A stretch of 64,000 nt of DNA from Arachis hypogaea (Eukaryota; Streptophyta; Magnoliopsida; Fabales; Fabaceae). Within the stretch, counting starts at the first letter, position 1. Each line of letters begins with the position of its first letter. A model generated the notes under the pieces. The model searched no databases. It had not been told where the DNA came from and was given only the letters and a program-made list of their open reading frames with translations. Where the stretch lies: positions 71,115,772 to 71,179,771 of the forward strand of contig NC_092051.1 of the NCBI RefSeq assembly GCF_003086295.3. The letters run 5' to 3'. Positions 1 to 9,830 of this stretch are shown here, one piece after another. The translations under genes were made by a program, and so were the position numbers.

Positions 1-410
1 TGCATTTTACTTTTCCTTGTTTAATTTCTGCAAATCCAATTCCCAATTCCCTTTACAATTCAAGCCATTTACATTTCTTGCACTTTAAGATTCTGCAATT
101 TACATTTCTTGCAATCTAAGTTTCTGCAATTTATATTACTTGCACTTTAAGATTCAGCCTCTTTAATTTCTCTGCACTTTAAATTCTTGCCAATTGTCCC
201 TCTCCCTTTTAATTTCATGCAATTTAGCTTCTGTCGAATACAAACCACTCAAATCAACTCTTGATTCGCTAGACTAAGTCATCCACTAAACTAAAATTGT
301 TCAATCCTTCAATCCCTGTGGGATCGACCTCACTCCCGTGAGTTTTATTACTTGATGCGACCCGGTACACTTGCCGGTGAGTTTCGTGTTGGATCGTTTT
401 CCACACATCA
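1..410 (+). repeat. 5' LTR of element A, last 410 bp
   Basis: Matches 9483-9830 of the 3' LTR with two substitutions, both C/G versus T/A (in the stretch CACTCCCGTGAG). A 62-bp segment present here around 92-153 is missing from the 3' copy; it lies in a tract of short repeats of the type TGCAATTTACATTTCTTG, so slippage is likely. Ends CACACATCA, directly before the primer-site spacer. Confidence 0.93.
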
Positions 411-416
411 AGTTTT

Positions 417-434
417 TGGCACCGTTGCCGGGGA
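417..434 (+). other. Primer binding site of element A (tRNA-Asp type)
   Basis: TGGCACCGTTGCCGGGGA lies 6 bp after the LTR end. Plant tRNA-Asp(GTC) ends, from memory, TCCCCGGCAACGGCGCCA; its complement matches here with one mismatch (G to A at 421). The leader to the gag start (435-618) has no ORF of note and is close in sequence to the leader of D. Confidence 0.88.
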
Positions 435-618
435 TTGAAACAGATTGACAATGATTAAGTGAAGTGGAGATCTAGATCTAGCATTTTTATTTTCTGTTTC
501 TCTAACTTTGGACTAACCCACTAACTGTTTGAATTTTTGCTTAAGCTAACTACAATTTCATCATGGATTGAAGTATTGCTATCCTTCTGGTTTGGTATGA
601 TTTTTATGTCTTGTTTGC

Positions 619-2670
619 GTGTCAGGGACAAGGAGAGCTATACCAACCTTTTGTGAACAAGACGAAAGAACCCTCAAGAGATTAAGAAGAGCTGAAAGAG
701 GGAAAAACATTATTGGAGAAGAGGATTCGGAAGAAGAAGAGTTCCAAGATATGGAGGAACAGACAACAATTCCAACTAATCCACAAGGAGGAGCAGCTAA
801 TAACAACAATAATCCACCACAAAGAAGAGTTCTGGCTTCCTACACATTTGCAAATCCTAGACATTGTGGGAGTAGCATTCATACCCCAAATGTTAATGCA
901 AATAACTTTGAACTAAAGCCATAACTCATCACATTAGTTCAAAACAATTGCTCTTATGGAGGAGGACCACTTGAAGATCCAAATCAACACTTGTCCACTT
1001 TCTTGAGGATTTGTGACACTGTTAAAACCAATGGAGTGCATCCTGACAGCTATAAGCTACTGCTATTTCCATTCTCTCTCAGAGACAAAGCCACCCAATG
1101 GTTGGAATCTTTCCCAAGAGACAGCATTGACAATTGGGATGATCTAGTGAGCAAATTCCTTGCCAAATTTTACCCACCTCAAAGGGTTATCAGATTGAAG
1201 ACTGAAGTACAAACATTCACCCAAATGGAGGTTGAACCATTATATGAGGCATGGGAAAGGTACAAGGCTCTGATCAGGAAGTGTCCCCCTAGAATGTTCA
1301 ATGAGTGGGATAGATTGTAGAATTTCTATGAAGGCTTGACATTGAAATCTCAAGAGGCCTTGGATCATTCAGCTGGAGGCTCTTTGCAACTCATGAATAC
1401 TGCAGAAGAAGCTCAAAGTCTCATTGATATGGTAGCTAACAACCAGTATTTCTTCGCTCACCAAAGGCAACGCCAACCATCACAGAGGAAGGAAGTGATG
1501 GAGTTGGAAGGAGTGGACTCAATCCTAGCTCAAAACAAATTGATGCAGCAGCAGATTCAACAATAATTTCAGCAAATGGCCAAGAGGATTGATAGCCTCC
1601 AAGTTGCAACAGTAAGCTCCAATCAACCATCAACCACATGGGGAACAAATGAAGAAACTCAAGAGGAGCAACAGCAGGAGCAAGTCCAGTACATGCACAA
1701 CCAAAATTCTGGGTCAAATGAAGTCTATGGTGATACTTACAACCCTTCATGGAAGAACCATCCAAACTTGAGGTGGGGAGATAACCATAACCAAAACCAA
1801 CAACCATGGCAAAGAAATTCAAATCAAAACACTTCAAGAAACAACCAAAACAACAACCAGCAGCAAACCACCCAAAACCCTTACAGAAAACCCCAAAACA
1901 ACCACCCCAACCCCAACCATTATCCATCCAATAACCAACCCACAAATCAAAACACTTACCACCAACCCTCAACACCCCATAACCAGCCAATTTCACATGA
2001 CTCTCAAAGAATCACTAACTTGGAAACCTTGATAGACAAAATGTGGAAACACCAAGAAATGACAACCAAGAACCATGAAGCCTCCATGAAGAACCTAGAG
2101 AGGCAGATTGGGCAAATCTGCAAGCAGATTTCTGTTGAGAGACCATCAAGTTCCCTGCCAAGTGACACAATTCCAAATCCTAAGGAAGAATGCAAGGCAA
2201 TACAGTTAAGAAGTGGGAAAACATTGATGAGCAACAATGACACTACAAGGAAGCAAGCTGAGAACAACAAAAGGCCAATAGAAGGAGAAAAGCCAACACA
2301 CACAGAGGAAGCCAATGGTGATGATGCAATGGCAAGCAAGCAAACTCAAGAAAAGGAGGAAAAATCAAAAATTCCAAAAAAGGAGAATGAAGCAATTGAA
2401 GAGCCAACCAAGAATCAAAAGCAACAAGCAGAGAAGAACTTTGTACCTCCACTGCCATATCCCCAGAGATTCAACAAGGAGGCTAAGGATCAACACTTTC
2501 ATAAGTTCCTTGAGACTTTCAAGAAGTTGGAGATAAATATTCCCTTAGCTGAGGCACTGGAGCAAATGCCCCTATATGCCAAGTTCATGAAGGAGCTAAT
2601 CAACAAGAAGAGAAGTTGGCAAGAAAAGGAAACTATCATGCTCACTGAAGAATGTAGCGCTGTGATCTAG
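619..2670 (+). pseudogene. gag: gag of element A, broken by in-frame stops
   Basis: Athila-type Gag, the structural protein of the cytoplasmic virus-like particle. The reading frame is unbroken by indels but has stops at 922-924 (TAA), 1318-1320 (TAG), 1564-1566 (TAA) and 2668-2670 (TAG). The start is GTG at 619 where the related copies at 46023 and 15076 have ATG followed by the same MSG context, so the start codon is also lost. Visible parts: acidic/Asn-rich N-terminus, RRVLASYTFANPRHCG, the retrotransposon-gag core from about 940 to 1400 (FPFSLRDKATQWLESFPR, FLAKFYPPQ), then a Gln/Asn-rich low-complexity region (1560-2100) and a charged Lys/Glu region. No CCHC zinc knuckle seen. The part from about 2440 (PLPYPQRFNKEAKDQHFHKF) is the conserved segment before the protease. 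Confidence 0.9.
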
Positions 2671-5600
2671 ATGGGTATCCCACCAAAGCTCAAAGACCCA
2701 GGGAGTTTTGTAGTTTCATGCACCATAGGCAAGATAACATTGGAAAACGCCTTATGTGATCTAGGTGCCAGCATCAACTTGATGCCTCTATCATTGATGA
2801 GAAAGCTTGCCATAGAAGAAATCAAACCCACCAGGATGTCACTAGTAATGGCCGACAGATCAATCAAGACACCCAATGGAATTGTGGAAAATTTACTAGT
2901 GAAGGTTGGAAAGTTTATCTTCCCTGCAGACTTCGTAATCTTAGACACAGAAGGAGAAGGAAACAACTCAATCATCTTGGGGAGACCATTTCTAGCCACA
3001 GCAAGAACCACTATTGATGTGGAGAAGGGAGAAATGACCTTCAGGGTGCATAATGAACAAATGGTAATCAATGTCTTCAAATCAATGCAACACCCCTCTG
3101 AGCAAGAGAATTACATGAATGTGGATATGATATAAGGGCTGGTAGAAGAAATGTTTGAAGACAACTATTTGGAGCATCAGGAAGAACAAGGAGAGGAAGT
3201 GGTAGAAATTTCTATTGAAGACAAGAAAGAGGATAAACCAAAACAGGAGTTGAAACCTCTCCCCCCTCACCTCAAATACGTGTTTCTTGGGGAAGCAGAG
3301 GCATTACCAGTGATCATAAATTCTTCCTTGAACATGGATGAGGAAGCAAGGTTGATTGAAGTATTAAAAGCTCACAAAACAGCCTTGGGGTGGACAATTG
3401 AGGACATCAAAGGCATCAGCCCTGCTATTTGTATGTATAAAATTTTATTGGAGGAAGAATCAAAACCTGTGGTTCAACCTCAAAGAAGACTCAACCCAAC
3501 CATGAAAGAGGTGGTTCAAAAATAAGTGATGAAGCTATAGAATGCTGGAATAATTTTCCCAATCTCAGATAGCTCTTGGGTGAGTCCGGTTCAAGTTGTG
3601 CCAAAAAAAGAAGGAATGACAGTCATCACCAATGAGAAGAACGAGTTGATCCCCACTAGGACAGTGACTGGGTGGAGAATGTGCATAGACTATAGGAGAT
3701 TGAATGATGCAACAAGAAAAGATCATTTTCCTCTGCCCTTCATTGATCAAATGTTGGAAAGACTAGCAGGCCATGCTTATTACTGCTTCCTGGATGGGTA
3801 TTCTGGTTACAATCAAATAGTAGTGGACCCCAAGGATCAAGAGAAGACCTCCTTCACATGCCCATTTGGAGTTTTTGCCTATAGGAGGATGCCCTTTGGG
3901 CTGTGCAACGCCCCAACCACTTTTCAAAGGTGTATGCTTTCCATCTTTTCTGATATGGTGGAAAAATTCTTAGAAGTCTTCATGGATGATTTTTCTATTT
4001 TTGGCAATTCATTTAACACTTGCTTGCATAACTTAACTCTTGTTTTGAAAAGATGCCAAGAAACTAATTTGGTGTTGAATTAGGAAAAGTGCCATTTCAT
4101 GGTTCCGGAAGGAATAGTTCTTGGGCATAAAGTGTCATGTAGAGGTATAGAAGTTGATAAAGCTAAAATAGAAGTTATTGAAAAACTCCCTATACCTATT
4201 AATGTGAAAGCAGTAAGAAGTTTTCTTGGGCATGCTGGCTTCTACAAAAGGTTCATCAAAGACTTTTCAAAAATAGCAAAACCATTGAGCAATTTACTAA
4301 TGAATGATATCCCTTTCATTTTTGATGACAACTGTAAACATGCCTTTGAAACTCTCAAGAGAAAGCTCATTACAGCACCAATCATCACACCCCCTGATTG
4401 GAATCTACCTTTTGAACTTATGTGTGATGCAAGCAACCTTGCTATTGGTGCTGTACTGGGGCAAAAGAAGGACAAATTACATCATGTCATATATTATGCT
4501 AGCAAAGTGTTTAATGAAACACAGAAAAATTATACCACCACTGAAAAAGAACTTTTAGCAATTGTATATGCATTTGATAAGTTTAGACAATACTTGATCG
4601 GTTCAAAAGTTATAGTATACACTGACCATTCTGCTCTCAAGTATTTAATGTCTAAACAGGATTCAAAGCCAAGGCTTATTAGGTGGGTGTTGCTGCTACA
4701 AGAATTTGATATTGAAGTGAGGGATAGGAAGGGAAGTGAAAATCAAGTAGCAGATCACCTATCAAGAGTGCCACAAGAAGCTAAGCAAGATAAACCACAG
4801 CAAGTAAATGAGAACTTCCCTGATGAACACCTCTTCCAAGTTCAACAGACACCTTGGTTTGCTGACATAGCAAACTACAAGGTAGGAAGGAAGATACCTC
4901 AAGAATTTTCCAAGCAACAAATGAAGAAATTACTCACTGAAGCAAGGAAGTTCTTATGGGATGAACCTTTTCTATTCAAGAGATGCTCTGATGGAATGAT
5001 TAGGAGGTGTATCCCTGAAACTGAAATGAAGGACATACTATGGCATTGCCATGGCTCAGCGTATGGTGGACACTTTGGACCAGAGAGAACAGCTGCAAAG
5101 GTACTACAGAGTGGGTTTTATTGGCCAACTATCTTCAAGGATGCCAGAGAGTTTGTTCACCAATGCAATGAATGTCAAAGAACTGGAGGATTGACAAAAA
5201 GAAATGAGATACCTCAAAATTTCATCCTGGAAGTGGAGCTGTTTGACTTATGGGGCATTGATTTCATGGGACCCTTTCCCCCTTCCTACTCTTTTAGATA
5301 TATCTTGGTGGCAGTAGAGTATGTTTCAAAGTGGGTGGAAGCCATAGCCACAACCACCTGTGATGCACAGATTGTCCTCCAATTCCTTAAAAAGCACATT
5401 TTCACAAGATATGGAGTGCCCAAGGGTCTTGTTAGTGATGGTGGTGGTCACTTTTGCAACAAACAGATGGAGAAACTCCTCCACAAATATGGAGTAATCC
5501 ATAAAGTAGCCACACCTTACCACCCTTAGACTAATGGCCAAGCTGAACTAGCAAATAGGGAATTAAAGAAGATCCTAGAGAAAACAGTGGGAAGCACAAG

Positions 5601-6087
5601 AAAAGATTGGGCTAGGAAGCTAGAAGATGCATTATGGGCATATAGAACAGCTTTTAAAACTCCTATTGGCAAGTCACCCTTTCAGCTATTGTATGGCAAA
5701 TCCTGCCACCTCCCTGTAGAGCTTGAACATAGAGCTTTTTGGGCCACTAAACTCCTCAACCTTGATTCCCAAGCTGCAGGAGAAAAAAGGTTGTTGCAAC
5801 TGAATGAGTTAGATGAATTCAGGATAGAAGCTTATGAGAGTGCTAAGATATACAAGGAACGAGCTAAGAGGTGGCATGACAAGAAGATCACAAAGAAGGA
5901 ATTCAAGCCAGGGCAGCAAGTGCTCCTGTATAACTCAAGGCTTAAGATCTTCCCTGGCAAACTTAAGTCTAAGTGGACTGGCCCATACTTAGTGACAAAG
6001 GTTTTTCCTTATAGGAGCATTGAACTACTAGATGAAGCAACAAAGAATCAATTCACAGCAAATGGTCACAGAGCAAAGCTATATTGA
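2671..6087 (+). pseudogene. pol: pol of element A: protease, RT, RNase H, integrase, with in-frame stops
   Basis: Continues the gag frame without a frameshift. Stops at 3133-3135, 3523-3525, 3538-3540, 4081-4083 and 5527-5529; the frame ends with TGA at 6085. Protease: CDLGASINLMP near 2755-2790, with DLGA in place of the usual D[S/T]GA, followed by ILGRPFLATAR. Reverse transcriptase: 3541-4083, with MCIDYRRLN, MPFGLCNAP and FMDD at 3979-3990. RNase H: about 4400-4760, with CDAS (Asp at 4426-4428), TEKELLA and [10 protein letters not shown]. Integrase: zinc finger [12 protein letters not shown]...CNECQ (about 5044-5180), catalytic Asp at 5260-5262 and 5437-5439 and Glu at 5545-5547 (D,D-35-E), then a GPY-type C-terminal module near 5940-6080. 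The second Asp sits in SDGGGHF, where SDGGTHF is usual. With nine stops over gag-pol no full polyprotein can be made. Confidence 0.93.
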
Positions 6088-6522
6088 GAAGGAAAGCAAC
6101 CGAGTCGATGGTGAGAACCCCGAACTATGGCTTTGTACACCCTTGCCTTTTTTCCAGGTAAGCTTTATTATTCCCTTACCTACACACTACTAGGGTGCAT
6201 ATTGAGAGAGATGGTGGCATATTGATATATCCTCCTCAATGCTATACTGTGCGCTTATCACTCTATATTGCACGGCTTGCATTAGGTGATCTCTTTGACG
6301 GAACGGATAAAGGTATCTCCTTAGTTACGGACAGTTAGACCTCATCTACTGCGCCCCCCGGCTCTCGAATAGAAGTATGAGAGAAAGCAGCTCGTAAGCG
6401 GCTTCCTTTTTCTGTTCCACCACTACAGAAGGTACTTGTCCTTGTCAGAGACTCTTGGAAGGACAATGGGATAAGGAAAAAGAGGTTCAGAGCCTACAGC
6501 CTTCTTGAAAAGAATTGAAGGA

Positions 6523-6570
6523 TGTCAAGCTAGTGACATTAAAAGAGCGCTTGTTGGGAGGCAACCCAAC
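6523..6570 (+). promoter_or_regulatory. Two-hairpin RNA element after pol (A copy)
   Basis: Hairpin 1: TGTCA, loop AGCTAG, TGACA (6523-6538). Linker TTAAAAGAGCGCTT. Hairpin 2: GTTGGG, loop AGGCAA, CCCAAC (6553-6570). The same pair follows the main ORF in C (36422) and D (43014-43061, minus), with paired changes in hairpin 2. The role is unknown; packaging, RNA stability, or control of a downstream ORF are guesses. Confidence 0.75.
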
Positions 6571-6643
6571 CAGAGGTAGTTTTCTTTTCATAGCCTTTTC
6601 AATAAAAAAATTGTTGAATATTTGGTATGCATTGCAAGGAGCT

Positions 6644-6914
6644 AAGTTTGGTGTTACACACCAAAACAATTTAAAGGAGAATGAAGGATTATAAGTTTGG
6701 TGTTCCACCAAAACATCATTTAAAAATACATTCTCACTTCTTGCACAATACTAGCTCCACGCAATCAAACAGATTATTCAACTACTTAATTTCTCTCTAA
6801 TTTCAATTCCATAACCTTTAGCAAGAACATAAGATTTTACATATAGTTAACCTGTTGCATCAGAGGAAGTGGCAAGGAACTAAGTTTGGTGTTCCCACAC
6901 CAAATTAAATCCAA
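6644..6914 (+). repeat. Three AAGTTTGGTGTT motifs, each in a small hairpin
   Basis: Copies start at 6644, 6693 and 6884. Each is followed within a few bases by the complement of its core: TTTGGTG, loop TTACA, CACCAAA; loop TTC; loop TTCCCA. The same 12-mer ends one base before the 3' LTR at 8054-8065. D has three copies at the matching place. Confidence 0.8.
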
Positions 6915-8029
6915 AAGCCGCACTCAATTCATGCATACTAACCAGTCACCTAAGGGCTTGAGAAGCAAGTAACTTTTGAGAATTGTGCAGGGAACTAACC
7001 ACCAATTGAAGACATTATGCTCCATGACTCAAAAGGGGACCAACAGAAAGAAGAACAAAAGAACTGCAAGCCAATAGGTTGTATCTATACTTAACTTTTG
7101 CTGTTGAGAGATGCTATGATTTATATTTTGCTAAAGTGTTCATCTAGTACAAGTAGAATCAAATTTTTTTGAAATAAATAAGCTAGTCTAAGTGTATGCT
7201 TGTGTGTCTACTTTCACTTAACAAAAAGCATGCTTTGTCCCCTGCATCTTTAATTCAATAAAAGAAATGTTTGAATGTGAAGTGAGATAGTTCTCTGTTA
7301 GATAGAAGTACAATAAAAGTAAGTGGTGGTATGTATGTGTGATTGTATGATAGCTCACTTTTAGTGAATAAGAGAACTAGGATGTCTCCTTCTAAGTAAA
7401 AAGTGGCCTACTGTCTATGAATCTCAATCAAATAAAAGTCCTTGGCTAAAAAGAAGAACAAAAAGAGAAAAGAAATAGCCAAAGAGTGGCAACAGAACAA
7501 AAGAAAAATAAAAAGAAACAAAGCTAGACACCAATAGCTTAAACCTTAGAATATATGCCTGTGGTGTCTTTGTACTAGGATCTGCTTGGATTATTAAGTT
7601 CTTTGGAGTGCATCAACACTTGGTGACTTGGGTTAACTAACCCGGGATCATCAGCTGAAAGTCCACTATCAAGAGCAACCTAGTTACAAGGCATTTAGTA
7701 ACCCAAAGAGGTGCTGGGCATCAATGTTTTAAGAAGAAATGTGAGCCAAGTGTCTATAGTGAATAATGTGTCAAGTATAAAGAAAGAAAAGAACTTGTTA
7801 CACATGACACTGAACTAAAGCTTATAGAGAAAAGTAATAGTCAAGGACAAAGGAATAATGAGAAGTCATAGCAGTGTGTTGCTTGATACTTGAAGGAGAC
7901 ATTCTAGGCCTAAAAGTCAATAAGAAGTGAGTGTTTATATATCCACATAAAACCCCATGAACTCCCAATAATACTCTGCTAGCAGGAACATCCTCTTCCA
8001 TTTCATTCTTTCTTCTCAATAATTCTTTT

Positions 8030-8066
8030 CTTGCTTGGGGACAAGCAAGCTTTAAGTTTGGTGTTG
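8030..8066 (+). promoter_or_regulatory. Terminal hairpin and AAGTTTGGTGTTG before the 3' LTR (A)
   Basis: CTTGCTTG (8030-8037), loop GGGA, CAAGCAAG (8042-8049), then AAGTTTGGTGTT at 8054-8065, one G, and the LTR at 8067. This is where the polypurine tract for plus-strand priming should be, but the last 13 bases are not all purine. The nearest purine run is GGGGA in the hairpin loop. Confidence 0.65.
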
Positions 8067-8376
8067 TGATGACAAGTCATCTTAGCCTAGTTTCACTAGT
8101 CTTTTTCTTTTGTTTTCAATTGTTTTTATGCACTTTCTTGAGCCATAAGTAAGCCAATTGGGTAGAATTTCATATTTCCTTTGATTCAATCAACGATGGA
8201 TGAATTAATGCAATTTCATGAGATTTTGTTGTATAATTGTCATATATTATGAAAGAATAACAAACTCATGATTTTGAGCATAGCTTTGATGTGTTTGGTT
8301 GATTGACGATAGGTGAAAAAAGCTTTGAAGAAGGTTGAAGAAAGAAGAAAGGGCAAGGAGCAAGAGAGAACAAAAA

Positions 8377-8850
8377 GCTTGAGCAAAAGCTTGCCTCAAA
8401 CTTTAGCTCAAGCTTTTGGAAGAGTGAATGCACATTGGTTGGAGCAAAAAGCTTGCGCCAACATTTGCCTCAAGCTTTTTGGCAAACGTTGGCGCCACAC
8501 ACCAACACCCTGGAGGAGAAAAGCTTGCGCCAACGTTTGCCTCAAGCTTTTTGGCAAACGTTGGCGCCACACACCAACACCCTGGAGGAGAAAAGCTTGT
8601 GCCAACGTTTGCCTCAAACTTTTTGGCAAACGTTGGCGCCACACCAACATACCCTGGAGGAGAAAAGCTTGCGCCAACGTTTGCCTCAAGCTTTTTGGCA
8701 AACGTTGACGCCACACATGCACACAAGGGGATCAACGTTTGGCCTAAAGTTTGACCTCAAACTTTAGCCCAAACGTTGGTAGCAGCAAATGGGGGCAGCT
8801 GATATGAAAAGCTTGAGCCAAAGTTTTCCTCAAACTTTGACTCAAGCTTT
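8377..8850. repeat. Palindrome array in U3 of element A
   Basis: The centre is four direct repeats of 72 bp (starts 8455, 8527, 8599, 8671). Each is an inverted repeat with arms GCGCCAACGTTTGCC and GGCAAACGTTGGCGC around an 11-base loop. Flanking hairpins use AAAAGCTTGAGC/GCTCAAGCTTTT (8379-8425, and again 8806-8850) and CAACGTTTGG...CCAAACGTTG (8733-8778). Open reading frames through this block on both strands follow from the repeat and are not genes. Confidence 0.9.
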
Positions 8851-8980
8851 TATGATTTATAGCCCGGTTCACAATGGATTTCTCTCCAACTCCAAGAGCA
8901 ATCAATAGAGGCTTTTATCAACCCAATTCCATCAAGAGCAAAGGCCCAATTCAAGGCTTGAAGACCATTTGAAGAAAGTG

Positions 8981-8988
8981 TATAAATA
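8981..8988 (+). promoter_or_regulatory. TATA box of the element A LTR
   Basis: TATAAATA in AAAGTGTATAAATAGC, about 915 bp into the LTR and 130 bp after the palindrome array. S1, S2, B2 and D have the same AGTGTATAAATAG context. Confidence 0.8.
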
Positions 8989-9830
8989 GCTTAGGATTTA
9001 AGTTTTTCAGGGGCTTTCCTTTGGAATTCTTAGAACACTTACAGAGAGCTCACCTTTACATTTTTTTGATTTGTTGCTTTAGAATTCTAGAGAATTAGGA
9101 AGGAGAATTGATCTCTCTTCTTCCTTGTTCTTGCTCAGCACTCTTTACTTTTCTTGCTTTGGATTTTGGGTGGAGAATTGAAGAACTTCTGTTTTAATCT
9201 CACCTTGATATCTTGTTTAAATTTTCTGCATAATTGAATTCCCATTTCTGTTAATTGCTTCTTCCTCTACTCTTTCTGCAATTTACATTTCTTTATTTCC
9301 TTTGCAATTGTCTTGCTGGATCTAGGAAGGCAGTGAGATCTAGACTCAGCTATCTAGTCTCTTGAGTCCTGAGATCTATAGTTTTAAATTTCAATTTCCT
9401 TATTTCATTGCTACACCAAGCTTTTTCTCATTTCCGTTTTAGATCCGCTTTAATTCAAGCCGTCTTCTACTTTTCTGTTTATTGCATTTTACTTTTCCTT
9501 GTTTAATTTCTGCAAATCCAATTCCCAATTCCCTTTACAATTCAAGCCATTTACATTTCTTGCACTTTAAGATTCAGCCTCTTTAATTTCTCTGCACTTT
9601 AAATTCTTGCCAATTGTCCCTCTCCCTTTTAATTTCATGCAATTTAGCTTCTGTCGAATACAAACCACTCAAATCAACTCTTGATTCGCTAGACTAAGTC
9701 ATCCACTAAACTAAAATTGTTCAATCCTTCAATCCCTGTGGGATCGACCTCACTCTCATGAGTTTTATTACTTGATGCGACCCGGTACACTTGCCGGTGA
9801 GTTTCGTGTTGGATCGTTTTCCACACATCA

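Larger units (their letters stand above)
6088..8066 (+). other. 3' non-coding region of element A
   Basis: Almost 2 kb between pol and the 3' LTR with no credible ORF. In order it holds a two-hairpin element (6523-6570), three hairpins with AAGTTTGGTGTT (6644, 6693, 6884), an A-rich tract (7440-7530), the shared block ATGCCTGTGGTG (7555-7566), and the terminal hairpin with the polypurine-site-like motif (8030-8066). The position is where some Athila elements carry an env-like gene and where D carries its second ORF; neither is present here. Confidence 0.8.
1..9830 (+). mobile_element. Element A: Athila-like Ty3/gypsy LTR retrotransposon, 5' end outside window
   Basis: Order seen: end of a 5' LTR (1-410), primer site (417-434), gag and pol in a single frame (619-6087), about 2 kb of non-coding DNA, 3' LTR (8067-9830). 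LTRs open TGATG and close CATCA. The gag type, DLGA protease and tRNA-Asp primer site fit the Athila lineage as I know it. No env-like ORF lies between pol and the 3' LTR. The two LTR ends differ at 2 of 348 aligned bases plus one 62-bp indel, so the insertion looks recent, yet the ORF has nine stops. The DNA to the right (9831 on) is the interrupted second ORF of B1. The 5 bp after the LTR are AGCTC; the matching duplication should lie just left of the 5' LTR, outside this window. Confidence 0.92.
8067..9830 (+). repeat. 3' LTR of element A (1,764 bp)
   Basis: Begins TGATGACAAGTCATC (itself a dyad, GATGAC-AA-GTCATC) and ends CACACATCA. U3 contains a palindrome array (8377-8850) and a TATA box (8981-8988). 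U5 carries T-rich repeats of the type TTACATTTCTTGCA and a conserved end, CTTGATGCGACCCGGTACAC. Solo LTRs S1 (16034-17787) and S2 (48963-50715) are the same family. Confidence 0.94.

Noticed and set aside
417..434. tRNA gene fragment
   Set aside because: Only 18 bases complementary to a tRNA 3' end, placed 6 bp after an LTR: a primer site.
6088..8066. env-like gene in element A
   Set aside because: Only short frames; no signal peptide or membrane segment in any frame of useful length.
8313..8767. Overlapping ORFs of about 100-130 aa on both strands
   Set aside because: They translate the 72-bp palindrome repeat of A's U3; the same residues recur each unit and all frames stay open because the repeat length is a multiple of three.
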